Shown: positions 1 to 9,578 of the stretch, in pieces
Layout: every line of letters begins with the position of its first letter
How positions within the stretch are numbered: the stretch's first letter is position 1
Assembly: GCA_964035795.1 (NCBI GenBank)
Contig: OZ038320.1
Span: 15,935,760 to 15,999,759, forward strand
Reading direction: 5' to 3'
Length of the DNA stretch: 64,000 nt
Source of the DNA: Pterobdella sp. o SKG-2022
Taxonomy: Eukaryota > Annelida > Clitellata > Hirudinida > Piscicolidae
Position numbers and translations under genes: made by a program
The notes under the pieces: generated by a model
The model's input: the letters and a program-made list of their open reading frames with translations, nothing else
What the model was told of the DNA's origin: nothing
Database searches by the model: none

Positions 1-2390
1 GCAAACCTATAACACAGAGAATCAAGATGCTTGAATCTTATTGATGCAATTAACTTTTTTTTTTGATCTCAAGGCTCTCTCTAATTAGTATGACTGATAT
101 CAAAAAAAAGAAGACTCAACAATGGAAGGCTGTTTTAAAATATCTGCTAAAAAGCTAAGTTTTGTTTTAAGGACTGTTAAATAAGATTGATTTCATACAA
201 TTGGAATCTCTTATATGGGTTATAAAACAAGTGTTCAACTCCGAACTTAAGATCGGGTGCTCATATACATGCATGTATGCGACTCAGCACCACAATCTAT
301 ATATATACAGTATAAATCAAAAGTCAGTGGACAACTTTGAATTTCAACATAAAGATGAAATTAAGCAACTTGAAGTTATTTAAATAATTTCAAATTTATA
401 TGTTATTAAAAATCATGCATTAAACAATTTTCAACTTCAAAAGGTTTGAAAATTTTAGATCATGATTAATAAAGCAATAAAAACCATAAAGTTAAGATTT
501 ATGTAATTGGGGAGTAGTCATCTTTTAATCTTATTCACTCTTACCTTAACTGACAGTCCTGAAAAATTTTTAAAATGTCTTAAAGACTTTTATATACAAC
601 TGGTCAAAGAGCGAAGATTGTTGCCTTAAGGGAAGCAAGCTACACCATCCGTGAAATTGCAGATAAGCTGGAAGTGAGTAAGCCAGGAGTTGATAAATTT
701 CTTAAAAGTTATTAAACAAAAGGCGATTTGGCTTAAAAGACGCGCACGGGTCATCCAAGAGTAACAACAGAGCGAGAAGATCGACATCTAAAACGACTGA
801 GTCTAGAAAATCCAGTCAGCTGCAAAATATCTTGAAAACATTGTCTTTTTTCCCGTCAGCAGGAGTCGGTAGTTTGGTAGTTACCGAGGAAAGTTCAAAT
901 TCTTTGAAATATTTTGATATAATTAACAATAATCTAAATAAATCAAGTCATGAAATATTTGGAAAAGATCATAATTTATTCTACAGCGAGATAATGCTTC
1001 TTGCTATAAAGCTCCAGCAAACAGGAAGTACCTTGAGGACGCTGAAATTGATGTGATGGAGTGACCCCCACAGTCCCCCGACATGAACCTTTAAAACATG
1101 TATGGGAGATTTTAAAAAACGCCATTTCAAAGAGAAACCCATCTTCTAAGCATACGTCAAAACAAAATTTATTAGAAGAATGGGAAAAAATCACTCTTCT
1201 CCAATGCCAACGACTTGTAGGCAGCATGCCTGCGCGAATTGGATGTTTGATAAAGGCAAAAGGACTTTACACAAAATAATAAATAAAAAAAAATTTTTGC
1301 AAAAAAAATTTGAAAGCGCTGTTTATAACATAAGTGTATATTTAATGGTATTTATACATGTATTTTTTAATTATTAATAATTCTATGATTAAATAAATTT
1401 ATTATCTTTTGTATAGATTTTTAATATTCATATAAATTATATTTTCATATGTTATTCATTTGAAATAAACAAATTTATTAAAAATATAAGTTTTTTCAAA
1501 GATAGTGATTTTTAGATGTTGTCCACTGACTTGATTTATATTGTATGCTACCAAGAGTTCAAGTAATAGGGATGCAATTATGCTAAACGAATTGCTTGGG
1601 TATTTTAATACAAATTTTGTAGAACTCAGAGTTTCTACATTTTTATGGAATAATTGTGATAGAATTAGGTATACCCTGGACCAATAATAGTATAAAATAT
1701 ATTAAAATACTTAAACCTATAAATTACTTAAACCCATAAATTATTTAAACTTTGTAACAAACTATTGATATTAATATTATAAGTTGGATTTAACCTGATA
1801 ATAATATTATATAACCTATCATTGGATTGCCTATTTTCTACGTTTATATTACCTAATTCATAATGAATTAATCTTAACCTAACGTCTACTTGCTCTAATA
1901 GCAACTTTTTTATTAAATTGTCTATTCGGGGATGAATTACTTCCTCCTTATGTTTTAAACTATTATACCTCGACACTATTATTGGTACGGGGTGGGTTAT
2001 ACCTAATTCTATCATAATTGTTCCATAAAGAAATAGGGAATCGGAATTTACCCAACTCCAGCCCTACCCAATTCACATCATAATACTCAATAAACTCGTT
2101 TAATATAATTGTATCTCTATCATCTAAATTATCAACTATTGACATGAATGCCCTCAGCACTTACGTCTCCAGTAGGAAACTGAAAAAACAAATCTTTGAT
2201 AATATGTGCGTTAGCTTGGTTGGCTTTATACCAACGCAGCAGGCCTACATTTTTGAACTGGCTATAAATGGCCTGCTTAATATGTAAAAAGCAGCCATGA
2301 AGAACGATCCACAAAAAAACTTCTTTTATGGCTGTTATAGCAGTCCTTTCAAAATCTGTAGTTACAAATATAAGTAATTTTATCAAGTAC
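1..2390 (-). mobile_element. MULE-1 left copy (Mutator-like transposon relic), interrupted by Tc1
   Basis: A decayed Mutator-like transposon reading on the minus strand. Transposase pieces lie at 2386-2132 (FVTTDFERTAITAIKEV, LHGCFLHIKQAIY), 2160-1963 (MSIVDNLDDRDTIILNEF, WNNYDRIRYNPPRTNNSVE) and 2015-1728 (LLLEQVDVRLRLIHYELGN). Known MULE proteins carry these in this order after the catalytic Asp blocks. Three frames are needed, so the copy is dead. The stretch 1-307 is the terminal non-coding part. It matches, in reverse complement, the end of a second copy at 56340-58590, for example the blocks at 1-230 and 230-307. A Tc1-type element (308-1543) splits it. Whether the repeat continues left of base 1 cannot be seen. 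The family call rests on remembered domain patterns. Confidence 0.75.
308..1543 (+). mobile_element. Tc1/mariner element, decayed, nested in MULE-1
   Basis: The element is 1236 bp long with imperfect terminal inverted repeats: CAGTATAAATCAAAAGTCAG at the left, and a right end that reads CAATATAAATCAAGTCAGTG on the other strand. Both ends sit beside TA (306-307 and 1544-1545), the Tc1/mariner target. The interior carries an N-terminal helix-turn-helix remnant near 585-720 (RIVALREASYTIREIADKLE, VSKPGVDKFLKS) and a transposase C-terminus at 1061-1279 (PKSP-like PQSPDM, HVWEILKNAISKRNPSS, LVGSMPARIGCLIKAKG). Frameshifts and a missing DDE core show it is inactive. The corresponding TA-bearing empty site exists in the other MULE copy near 57505. 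Confidence 0.85.
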
Positions 2391-2445
2391 AGAGCTTTTC
2401 GTTAACAAAGTAACATTATCAAGTACTAACAGATTGTTACCAGTA
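2370..2445. repeat. Short dispersed repeat (AAGCTTTTCGTTA family)
   Basis: Contains GAGCTTTTCGTTAACAAAGT bracketed by two copies of ATCAAGTAC. Related sequence occurs near 36560-36620 (reverse), 51240-51330 and 61030-61085. It lies at the inner break of the left MULE copy. The class is unknown; a small non-autonomous DNA element is possible. Confidence 0.45.
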
Positions 2446-2879
2446 TTGAAAATTTTTGCAGAAATCATTGCCTTGCATGATCCATTTATTTTTACAGATC
2501 CTTAAATTTTCAGCCTTCTTGTGCGATTTAGTATAAGTCTGAATGTTCCATTAGGGAAACATGCAAAATAAATTCTGATATAATCTTTACATATAAATTG
2601 ACCATAAGCTTTCAAAAATCTTGTCACGCTCTCATCTTCCACAGAAATCTTCCAATTCTCAAATTCTGAAAAAAAATAATGAATTGAGAATTTTTTCGTT
2701 TAGGAATGGAGTGAAATAAATATAAAGAAAAATTTTGTCAAATACTCTTGAAAGATGAGAAGGAAAACTCCTCAAATCGTTTTGCGAAGTTACATCAATT
2801 GAAATAATTCTCTACTTTTTTTTTCAATATTGAAAAAATGCGCATAAACTTTATTAAAAACACCAACCTTGATTCAGAG

Positions 2880-3900
2880 TGTGCTATTTTTTTGTTTCTT
2901 CAAAGTGATTTTTGATACAAACTTTGTTGCATGAGCCAAATTGGGATATATCACTGCAATTTTGTGTTTGATAAAATTTATTGGAATTAATGTTTTCACA
3001 TCTGTCTCTCTGTGTGTTGACATAGATTCACGATATTAAGTTATACTGCTGTACATGTGCCAGTAACTGGGATTAACAGCAGTTGACCTAGATTAATGAT
3101 ACTACTTATGATTTCAAACAAAGGTTTTTTGAATGTAAAATGTAGTTTTGTGAGAAATTGTTTAAATGAAAGGTGGATGAGAATTGAAGCGGAGAAATAT
3201 GGGTTAGGTGTATATAAGAAATAGGATCGAAGTTAACCATGGTGAGTGAGCTAAGATAAAGAGAATATTTAAGAGAATAAATGGAAGATATTGACAATGA
3301 TGAAATAATATTTTCATTTTCCATATTTTATAAATGTACATAAATTTCGTCAAAACTCCAACCTTGATTTAGAGTGTTCCTGTTTATTGCGAAACACCAA
3401 GGTAAATTCCTCAACAAAATTTTTGTCACACAAATCACACTGAAATTTCTTATCTACGTGGGAATGCTTAAGATAAATATGCCTCGGCAGACCTGTTTCA
3501 CTGAAGCAAACCTTTTGACAGGTAGAACATTTGAGAACACTGCTGTATTTACATGAATCAAAATTAGTTTTATTTTAAATATTATATAAATTTACATAAT
3601 CTTTTTTCAATTACCACAAACTTGATTTAGCGTGTACTTGGTATTTGTGTCTAAGCATTATTAATTTTGATACACACTTTTTTTTGGCATATGTTACAAT
3701 CAAACGTATCACTGTAAATTGAATAATTTAGAGTTTATTTTAACTAAAATCCGCCTTAAAAATTTCAACCTTTCATCTACAAGCTCAGGATGCGTCTTAA
3801 TAATATGCCTCTGCAGACCTGTTTCACTGAAGCAGGTGCTTTGACAGGTTGAGCATTTGAAAACTGTGCTGTATTCAAAAGAATTTGAATTATTTTGCAC
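2880..3900 (-). pseudogene. Decayed C2H2 zinc-finger repeat cluster
   Basis: On the minus strand several related units of roughly 280 bp carry C2H2 zinc-finger pieces. Near 3890-3720 the frame reads CSTCQSTCFSETGLQRHIIK then THPELVDERLKFL. Near 3550-3370 it reads CQKVCFSETGLPRHIYLKHS followed by KFQCDLCDKNFVEEFTLVF, and a half finger FDCNICQKKVCIKI lies near 3715-3665. Near 2985-2890 a third unit reads IPQFG-like SCNKVCIKNHFEE with the first Cys lost. Each unit ends in a segment like EHSKSR that matches between units at about 2870, 3365 and 3610. Stops and lost ligands indicate decay. It could be one finger per exon of a former gene or a tandemly duplicated exon. No function can be assigned. 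Confidence 0.6.
3035..3108. repeat. LINE-tail-like repeat (TACTGCTGTACATG family)
   Basis: TTATACTGCTGTACATGTGC, then CCAGTAACTGGGATTAACAG and CAGTTGACCTAGATTAATGA. Near relatives lie at 24390-24455, 26085-26150 (reverse sense) and 33055-33105. The last two are attached to the 3' ends of LINEs J and K, so this is probably a 3' tail of that LINE family or of a SINE sharing the tail. Confidence 0.5.
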
Positions 3901-3949
3901 TATTTTTATATTGCATATTAGACAAATTGTATTTCATTTAAGCCTGTTC

Positions 3950-4600
3950 AACAATTTCAATCTTGGGTTTGTGTGCTTTCTCTATGGAGCATTCAAAATT
4001 CTTGTAATTTAATAGACTTTCTCACTTATTTTGGTAAAATCCGTAAATATTCAAACATTCTGATACATTATTATATATATAATAAATGAGATTTTGTGTA
4101 AAACCCGTAAATATTTAAACATTCTGATAAATGAATGTTTTTAAAAAACTAAAATTTTTTGAATTCAAAAATTGGCTTTCTTAGTGAGAAAAATCAAAAT
4201 AGATGACCAAAACAAAAGGTTTCTTAGCGGGAGAAATAGAAATGACCATATACATATAACAAATTCTAAAAAAATTCTAAAAAAGAATATGATTGGTGCC
4301 CAGCTGATTGGCTAAACTTAAATCAGACGAGCCAATTCTTTGCCGCTTGGAACTCAACGCTGATAAGTCAATTCAAATGTATTCAAATCAATTTTCTTAA
4401 CTATAGTGTTCATTGAAGTGAAAAAGATAATTTTTTTTCAAATAGCAAAAAAAAGGTTTTATTTAGATACGAATGTAAAAAAATGATTATTTCAGTACTT
4501 TCACAATTTTTTTGAAATAATATGATTGGTTCATCAACTATAGGTATGCGTCTAAAGCTATTCAATGCTTTTTGCATGAGCGTGAAGTGTCTGTTATAAT
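3950..4600. other. AT-rich stretch, no gene seen
   Basis: No open frame, repeat boundary or RNA gene recognised. Two short similar runs (GTAAATATT.AAACATTCTGAT near 4030 and 4100) form a local direct duplication of about 35 bp. Confidence 0.4.
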
Positions 4601-4604
4601 GTTG

Positions 4605-4652
4605 GGCCGCGGAAGTTTAGACCATTTACATTTACAGCCTTTTCAAAGGGGT
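4605..4652. repeat. Short repeat shared inverted with 59858-59908
   Basis: GCCGCGGAAGTTTAGACCAT followed by TTACATTTACAGCCTTTTCA occurs in reverse complement at 59858-59908 with few changes. This is too long a match for chance in AT-rich DNA. The parent element is not identified. Confidence 0.5.
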
Positions 4653-5033
4653 GGTGTAAAAAACTACCATATACATTTACAGCAGGTGGAAGGAAATTAG
4701 TACTGATTTTTTAGTATCATCATCTGCAAGAGTGAGCAGTTAGTTGAAGACATATATAATACCGCAAACCAGAAGACGTTGTTGGAATCGGTACACAAAT
4801 TTTTGTTTAAATCAATAAAATCCTGATCCAAGCTATTTAGGTAAATTTCTAAAAATTTATTTCAATGCAGATTCAACTCATGTTTTGAATTTCTACAAAA
4901 TGATGCTGACGTCGATCATTGTGATAGATAGCCACAATGAAGGCTGATGTCGGCTTTCACTTCAAAAGTATTCATTATTTTTTATGCAATTTTTTAGAAG
5001 CTTTGATTTTTTCTTTATCTATAATTTGTTTAG

Positions 5034-5540
5034 GTTGACCAAAGGACCATGGAAGTTATATTCCATGTACTTGCCTCCACGTTAGGAGAAACACTGAGAG
5101 ATGTCACCCTGATGACGGATGACGCCCCATGCTATGTCAATGTTTGTCTAAGATACATTAAAGATTTTTATTTTTTCAAGTATTATATATATTTATAAAA
5201 ATTCAAAATGTTTTCAGGCTAGGGATGTAGTGATGGGCAGGGAGTATAAGCACTTTCTATGCATTTGGCACGTGCATAGAGCCTGGAGTGCCAAACTGTC
5301 AAAAATTAATGCCATTGACAAGAGTCCTTTCTTTGAAGAGTTGAAGGAAATTTCCAAGGTTTTTTTACAGAATTTTAACACTATTTAATATATTTAGTAA
5401 AGAATTTAGTATGATGTTGCTTCAAAAAACTGTTCATACCAGGAAGAAGATTGTGCAATGAAGTGCCTTGAATGCCCAACATGTTTGCATTCATGTTTGT
5501 TCATGTAGCAATTATGGGTTAAGAAGAACACTCTGTAAGT
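5034..5540 (+). pseudogene. Intron-containing MULE-type transposase gene fragment (MULE-2)
   Basis: Two phase-0 exons can be read. At 5034-5141 there are 36 codons including LRDVTLMTDDAPCYVN, preceded by TTTAG and followed by GTTTGT. At 5218-5358 there are 47 codons including ARDVVMGREYKHFLCIWHVH and RAWSAKLSKI, preceded by TTTTCAG and followed by GTTTTT. A third stretch from 5443, after ACCAG, begins EEDCAM and soon hits a stop; a frame change restores a weak RLNA-type match. The TDDAP...CIWHVHRAW pattern is that of a MULE DDE transposase: the second Asp, then the C/W-x-H segment. The family differs from MULE-1. Introns in such a fragment suggest either an intron-bearing transposon or a formerly domesticated gene. 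The third exon looks broken, so it is probably dead. Confidence 0.6.
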
Positions 5541-5544
5541 ATAT

Positions 5545-6345
5545 ATATTACATCAGTAGTAGAACTGATGATAATAAAGAACATAATTTTTCAACACAAT
5601 TAGAAACATCAACCTAAAATCCACAACAACAACAAAATAATGCATCCAAAGAACTATTATCAAAAGAATTTAATTGAGTTGTTAGTGAACTAAAAAACAA
5701 ACAAAAAGAATATATAGCATATACGTTAAAATGTGTGAAGACAATGAACAAAATGGTGAAAATCATTAATAATAATCCGGCAAACGAAACCTTTGGTCCA
5801 ACAAATCCTAAGAAATCTATCAAAATCATTGCTAAGTAAAAAAAATTTTAGGAAAATGTTTTCACTATTAATAAAATCTTTTTTGCTTAGTAATTTTTTT
5901 GCTAGGTTTCTTAGCACTTTTCTTTGTTGTTAGATCTATTTATAGCTCTTTAATTGCCGCTCACATTTCTAGAGAGTTATCCAACGCTGGGGTAAATTTT
6001 GAATAACATAGAAGTGCAAAAAGACAATCTTTGAACTTTTATTAAATATATTTTTACTTTTCATGCAACATTTCGTATTTTTTTTCGTGTTTGATGCAAT
6101 TTCAAGTTGACCAGCAGAACTTTATTATTAAATACTTTTGATATTTCAATAAATTATGTTCGAATTAGAGTTTTTCACTTGATTCATGTTATTTATATAA
6201 ATTTGTTCGCAAATAAAAAACACTGTACAATAATTCATAAATTAACGGAGCCTACATAACTCGAACAACACAAACCGATCTTATAATTATTATTTTGAAA
6301 TCTATCAAGCATTTTGGCGAGAAAATTTTAGTAAGACAAGTTATA
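5545..6345. other. AT-rich stretch, no gene seen
   Basis: Nothing recognised between the MULE-2 fragment and LINE A. Short minus-strand frames here have no family resemblance and look like chance frames in AT-rich DNA. Confidence 0.4.
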
Positions 6346-6349
6346 ACTA

Positions 6350-7195
6350 ATGACCAGAGTAATACTAAGTCTGCCTACAGCTCCAGAAGAATTCCTTGGG
6401 TTTGCCACTAAAAAAAATAAAGACTGGTTTGACGAAAGCAATGTAGAAATTCAGAAAATGCTAGAAGAGAAGAGATCGGCCCAACAGGTCTGCCTAGCTC
6501 ATCCGTTCTGTCCGGCGAAGAAACCTGCGTTTCGTCAAATCCGCAATATGCTTCAGCTTAAGCTTCGAGTTATGCAAAATGAATGGTGGACCAACCTTGC
6601 AATTAGAACTCAGCGGTGTGCTGATGCTGGTGACTTTAGAGGTTTTTATGAAGCTCTCAAGGCAGTATATGGCCCCACATATCAGACTCAGAGTTCTTTG
6701 TGCAGTGCAGATAGACAGACACTCCTCAAAGACAACAGCAATCTTGTGCCGTTGGACAGAACATTTCCAGGCCCTGTTTAATACTGATCGAGTTGTCCAA
6801 GACTCTGCACTACTCCGCATCTCTCAACTGCCAGTGAAGGTCAAAATGAACGATTCATCCACAAAGCCATAGAGCAGGTAAAGGGTGGCAAGGCAGAAAG
6901 AGTTGATGGAATTCCACTTGAACTTTGGAAAAATGGAGGTTCACCGTTACACAGCAAGTTCTACGAACTCTTTGTCTGTTATTGGAAACAAAGCAAATTG
7001 CCAGAAGACCTCCGGAATACAGTCTTTATTACCCTATACAAAAATAAAGGAAAATAGTCTGACTGCTCTAACTACAGGGGGATCACTACACACTGCATTG
7101 CAAGAAAAATTTTTGCTCGTGTGTTCTTGAAAAGACTAGTACCTTCCATTGCAGAAAACCACTTCCCAGAAACCCAATGTGGCTTTAGCATTGAA
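6350..7195 (+). mobile_element. LINE A, 5' and 3' truncated
   Basis: A non-LTR retrotransposon fragment covering the linker after the endonuclease and the first RT blocks. The frame 6350-6781 reads KKNKDWFDESNVEIQKMLEE, LKLRVMQNEWWTNLAIRTQR and FYEALKAVYGPTYQTQSSL. Other frames continue with GKAERVDGIPLELWKNGG, YKNKGK then SDCSNYRGI, and PETQCGF at about 7170-7190. These match the pre-palm region of CR1/Jockey-type LINEs. Several frameshifts are present. The fragment stops before the catalytic palm and LINE B follows. Confidence 0.8.
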
Positions 7196-7327
7196 TTTAT
7201 TGAGAAAAAAAAATTTGATACAAAAGAGTTCATAGAATGTTCTGATGGTTGACCTGAACCTCTCAATACAATTTACAGCAACGAAATAATTTATGCTATT
7301 GCAAAATTGAAGTTAACATGAAAATTT

Positions 7328-8862
7328 TTGAAAATGAAAAACTCTTGCAAAGTAACAAGTCAAATAGAAGACTTTGAAAATCATTTCAAGAAGTTCAGTC
7401 CAGATGTCTCAGCCATCCATCCAATACAACTAACCCCTCCAAAAACTTTCGATAGAATAATAAATATTGAAGAAGTTCAAAATGCAATAAAAAAACTTAA
7501 AAATGGAAAATGCCAAGACAATGAAGGTATTACTGCTGAACTTGTAAAATATGCTGAAAAGAGTATAACTAAAATAATAACCGATGAGTTAAATCAAGCC
7601 ATTTCATTAGGAAAAGACATCGGTATTAACCCTGCCATTCTTATACCCATTCCCAAACCACACAAAACACCGAAACCCGAAAACCTAAGACCAATCTGCA
7701 TTGTTCCGGTATTAAGAAAAATCTTATCTCTCATCACCCTCGATAGAATAGAAGAAGCCGCAGAAGAGTTTATCGGCCCCACGCTATCGGCGTTCAAAAA
7801 AGGTAGATCTACATCATTTGGGCCCATCGCTTCAATATGGCTACCGTGTATAAAACGTAAAAAAATAGCATAATAACAGGTATAGATATCTCCGACGCGT
7901 TCGACACAATTCTACGAAACTTACTCATAGAAACCTGTTCAAAATTTCTCCCTGCAGACGACATCACACTAATAACATACCTCCTTTCAAACACGACCCT
8001 TACAATCAAAACCTGCAACAATAAATCAAATCTTTTCGAGACAACAATAGGTGCACCACAAGGAGATAGCCTAAGCCCTATACTGTTCTGTAGATATCTA
8101 AAAGAAGCAATATCTCGACTCTCAGACCAACTAGGTGGAAAAAAACTGATTTACGCAGACGACGTAGATTTCGTAACTGAAAAACTCCTAGATATAATAG
8201 AAATTTTGAAACAAATGGCAAAATACAACCTCAAAGTAAACCATCAAAGAACAGAAATAACCACACTAACACCTACCAGCCTCGATAATATAAAAAACAA
8301 AAAAAACTAGGAACATACCTATCAATGGATAAAGAAATTTCCCACAGAAAAGCCCTAACTCTAGTTGCTATGAACAAACTGTGGATACTGTGGCACAAAA
8401 ACGAAATTAGCCAAAACAAAAAACTGAGAATGTTCAACGAATATATTCTCCTCATATTGCTTTACAACTGTGGCACGTGGTCATTGACGAAAACTAGCGA
8501 GGAGAAGCTAGACGCTTTCCACCGACGTATTCTTCGAAGGGTCATAGGCGTTTTTTGGCCAGAAAATATCCCTAATGTTAAACTGTATTGCAAAACTAGC
8601 CAAATAAAACTCAGCTCCACAATAAGAAACAGAAGACTCATACTAAGACTGAGTCCAGACTCGCCTGCACAAACATCAATGGATGCATACTTCCAAGCTC
8701 CAAATAAAACAACCCGAGGCTGACCAAAAATTACAATAGTGTCCGTTCTTTAAAATGACCTCAAATCTCTCAATATTAATTTTGATAACCTGGAAGATTT
8801 GCACAAAATAAGAACAACTGCCATTGACAAAAAACAATGGAAAAAACTTATTGGTAATTGAC
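7328..8862 (+). mobile_element. LINE B, RT ORF nearly complete with two main frameshifts
   Basis: This is the best-kept reverse transcriptase core in the window. The frame from 7328 gives IKKLKNGKCQDNEGITAELV, ILIPIPKPHKTPKPENLRPI and LSAFKKGRSTSF. After a one-base shift near 7858 the next frame gives SIITGIDISDAFDTILRNLL (7865-7930), GAPQGDSLSPILF (about 8049) and the catalytic LIYADDVDFVTE (about 8142). A second shift near 8308 leads to 8325-8723 ([48 protein letters not shown]) and an end near WKKLIGN-stop at 8860. The active-site DD is intact. No endonuclease part was seen upstream, so the copy is 5' truncated. Pieces of the same family recur at 9083, 22090 and 27195. Confidence 0.85.
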
Positions 8863-9082
8863 AATATTCTTGACTAGGTTTTTTTCAAAATAATGAAAGT
8901 TTGAATAATAATTTTTTTTGTTTTTTATTGTCATTTGTATTGAATTATGGATTATAATTTTTGTGGATTTCTTGATTGCATGAAAAGCTAAGTTTTCCTT
9001 ACTCAGATTTTCTATTTCTTTGTGGTTTTCTTCTATTTTATAGTTTACATTGAAAAATTAATGTAAAAAAAACTATGATTTT

Positions 9083-9290
9083 TCAAAAACTATCGAGGAG
9101 AAGCTAGACTCTTTCCACCGACGTCTTCTTCGAAGGGTCATAGGCGTTTTTTGGCCAGAAAAAATCCCTTAAAAAACTGATTCTTCAAAAGACCGATTTA
9201 AAAAATTTCCAACAGAAAACATAGAAATTGAAAAATTAAAAAAAAAAGACCGAATTGAACACTCAAAACTCAAAAAAATAAGATTTTGAA
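9083..9290 (+). mobile_element. LINE B 3' fragment (second copy)
   Basis: AAACTATCGAGGAGAAGCTA then GACTCTTTCCACCGACGTCT repeats 8494-8568 almost exactly and then diverges. It ends about 55 bp before the first PSA start codon. It may limit the promoter region or simply be a nearby insertion. Confidence 0.75.
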
Positions 9291-9344
9291 AATTTTTATT
9301 TTAATTATAAATTTGTCAAGTGGGAAAATAAACTATGCTACAAA

Positions 9345-9578
9345 ATGAGTAAAACCGGTAAGCGTCTTCCGGCATTACTTTTACCATTGTTTAGTTCTAT
9401 CTTTCTTGACAAACGTTTTCTTTTTAAGCTGTTGCATAGCTCTTCCAAAATTATAATGTCAAATAAAAAAGCTTTTGAAAGATTGTCGCGAAACGTTTTG
9501 CCCACTAACTATGCTCTTACGTTTAAGCCTATTCTTGAAAAATTCACATTCGATGGACAAGCGGACATCAGCATTGAA
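9345..9578 (+). CDS. NPEPPS: PSA exon 1 (two possible starts)
   Basis: Encodes 78 residues. The first ATG at 9345 gives a 37-residue leader rich in Leu/Phe ([13 protein letters not shown]) before a second ATG at 9456 ([20 protein letters not shown]). The family core begins at KAFERL, so the second ATG alone would make the core enzyme. Vertebrate PSA has the same layout. The donor is GAA|GTATTT. The codon before 9345 is AAA with AT-rich DNA upstream; no TATA-type promoter is assigned. Confidence 0.9.
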
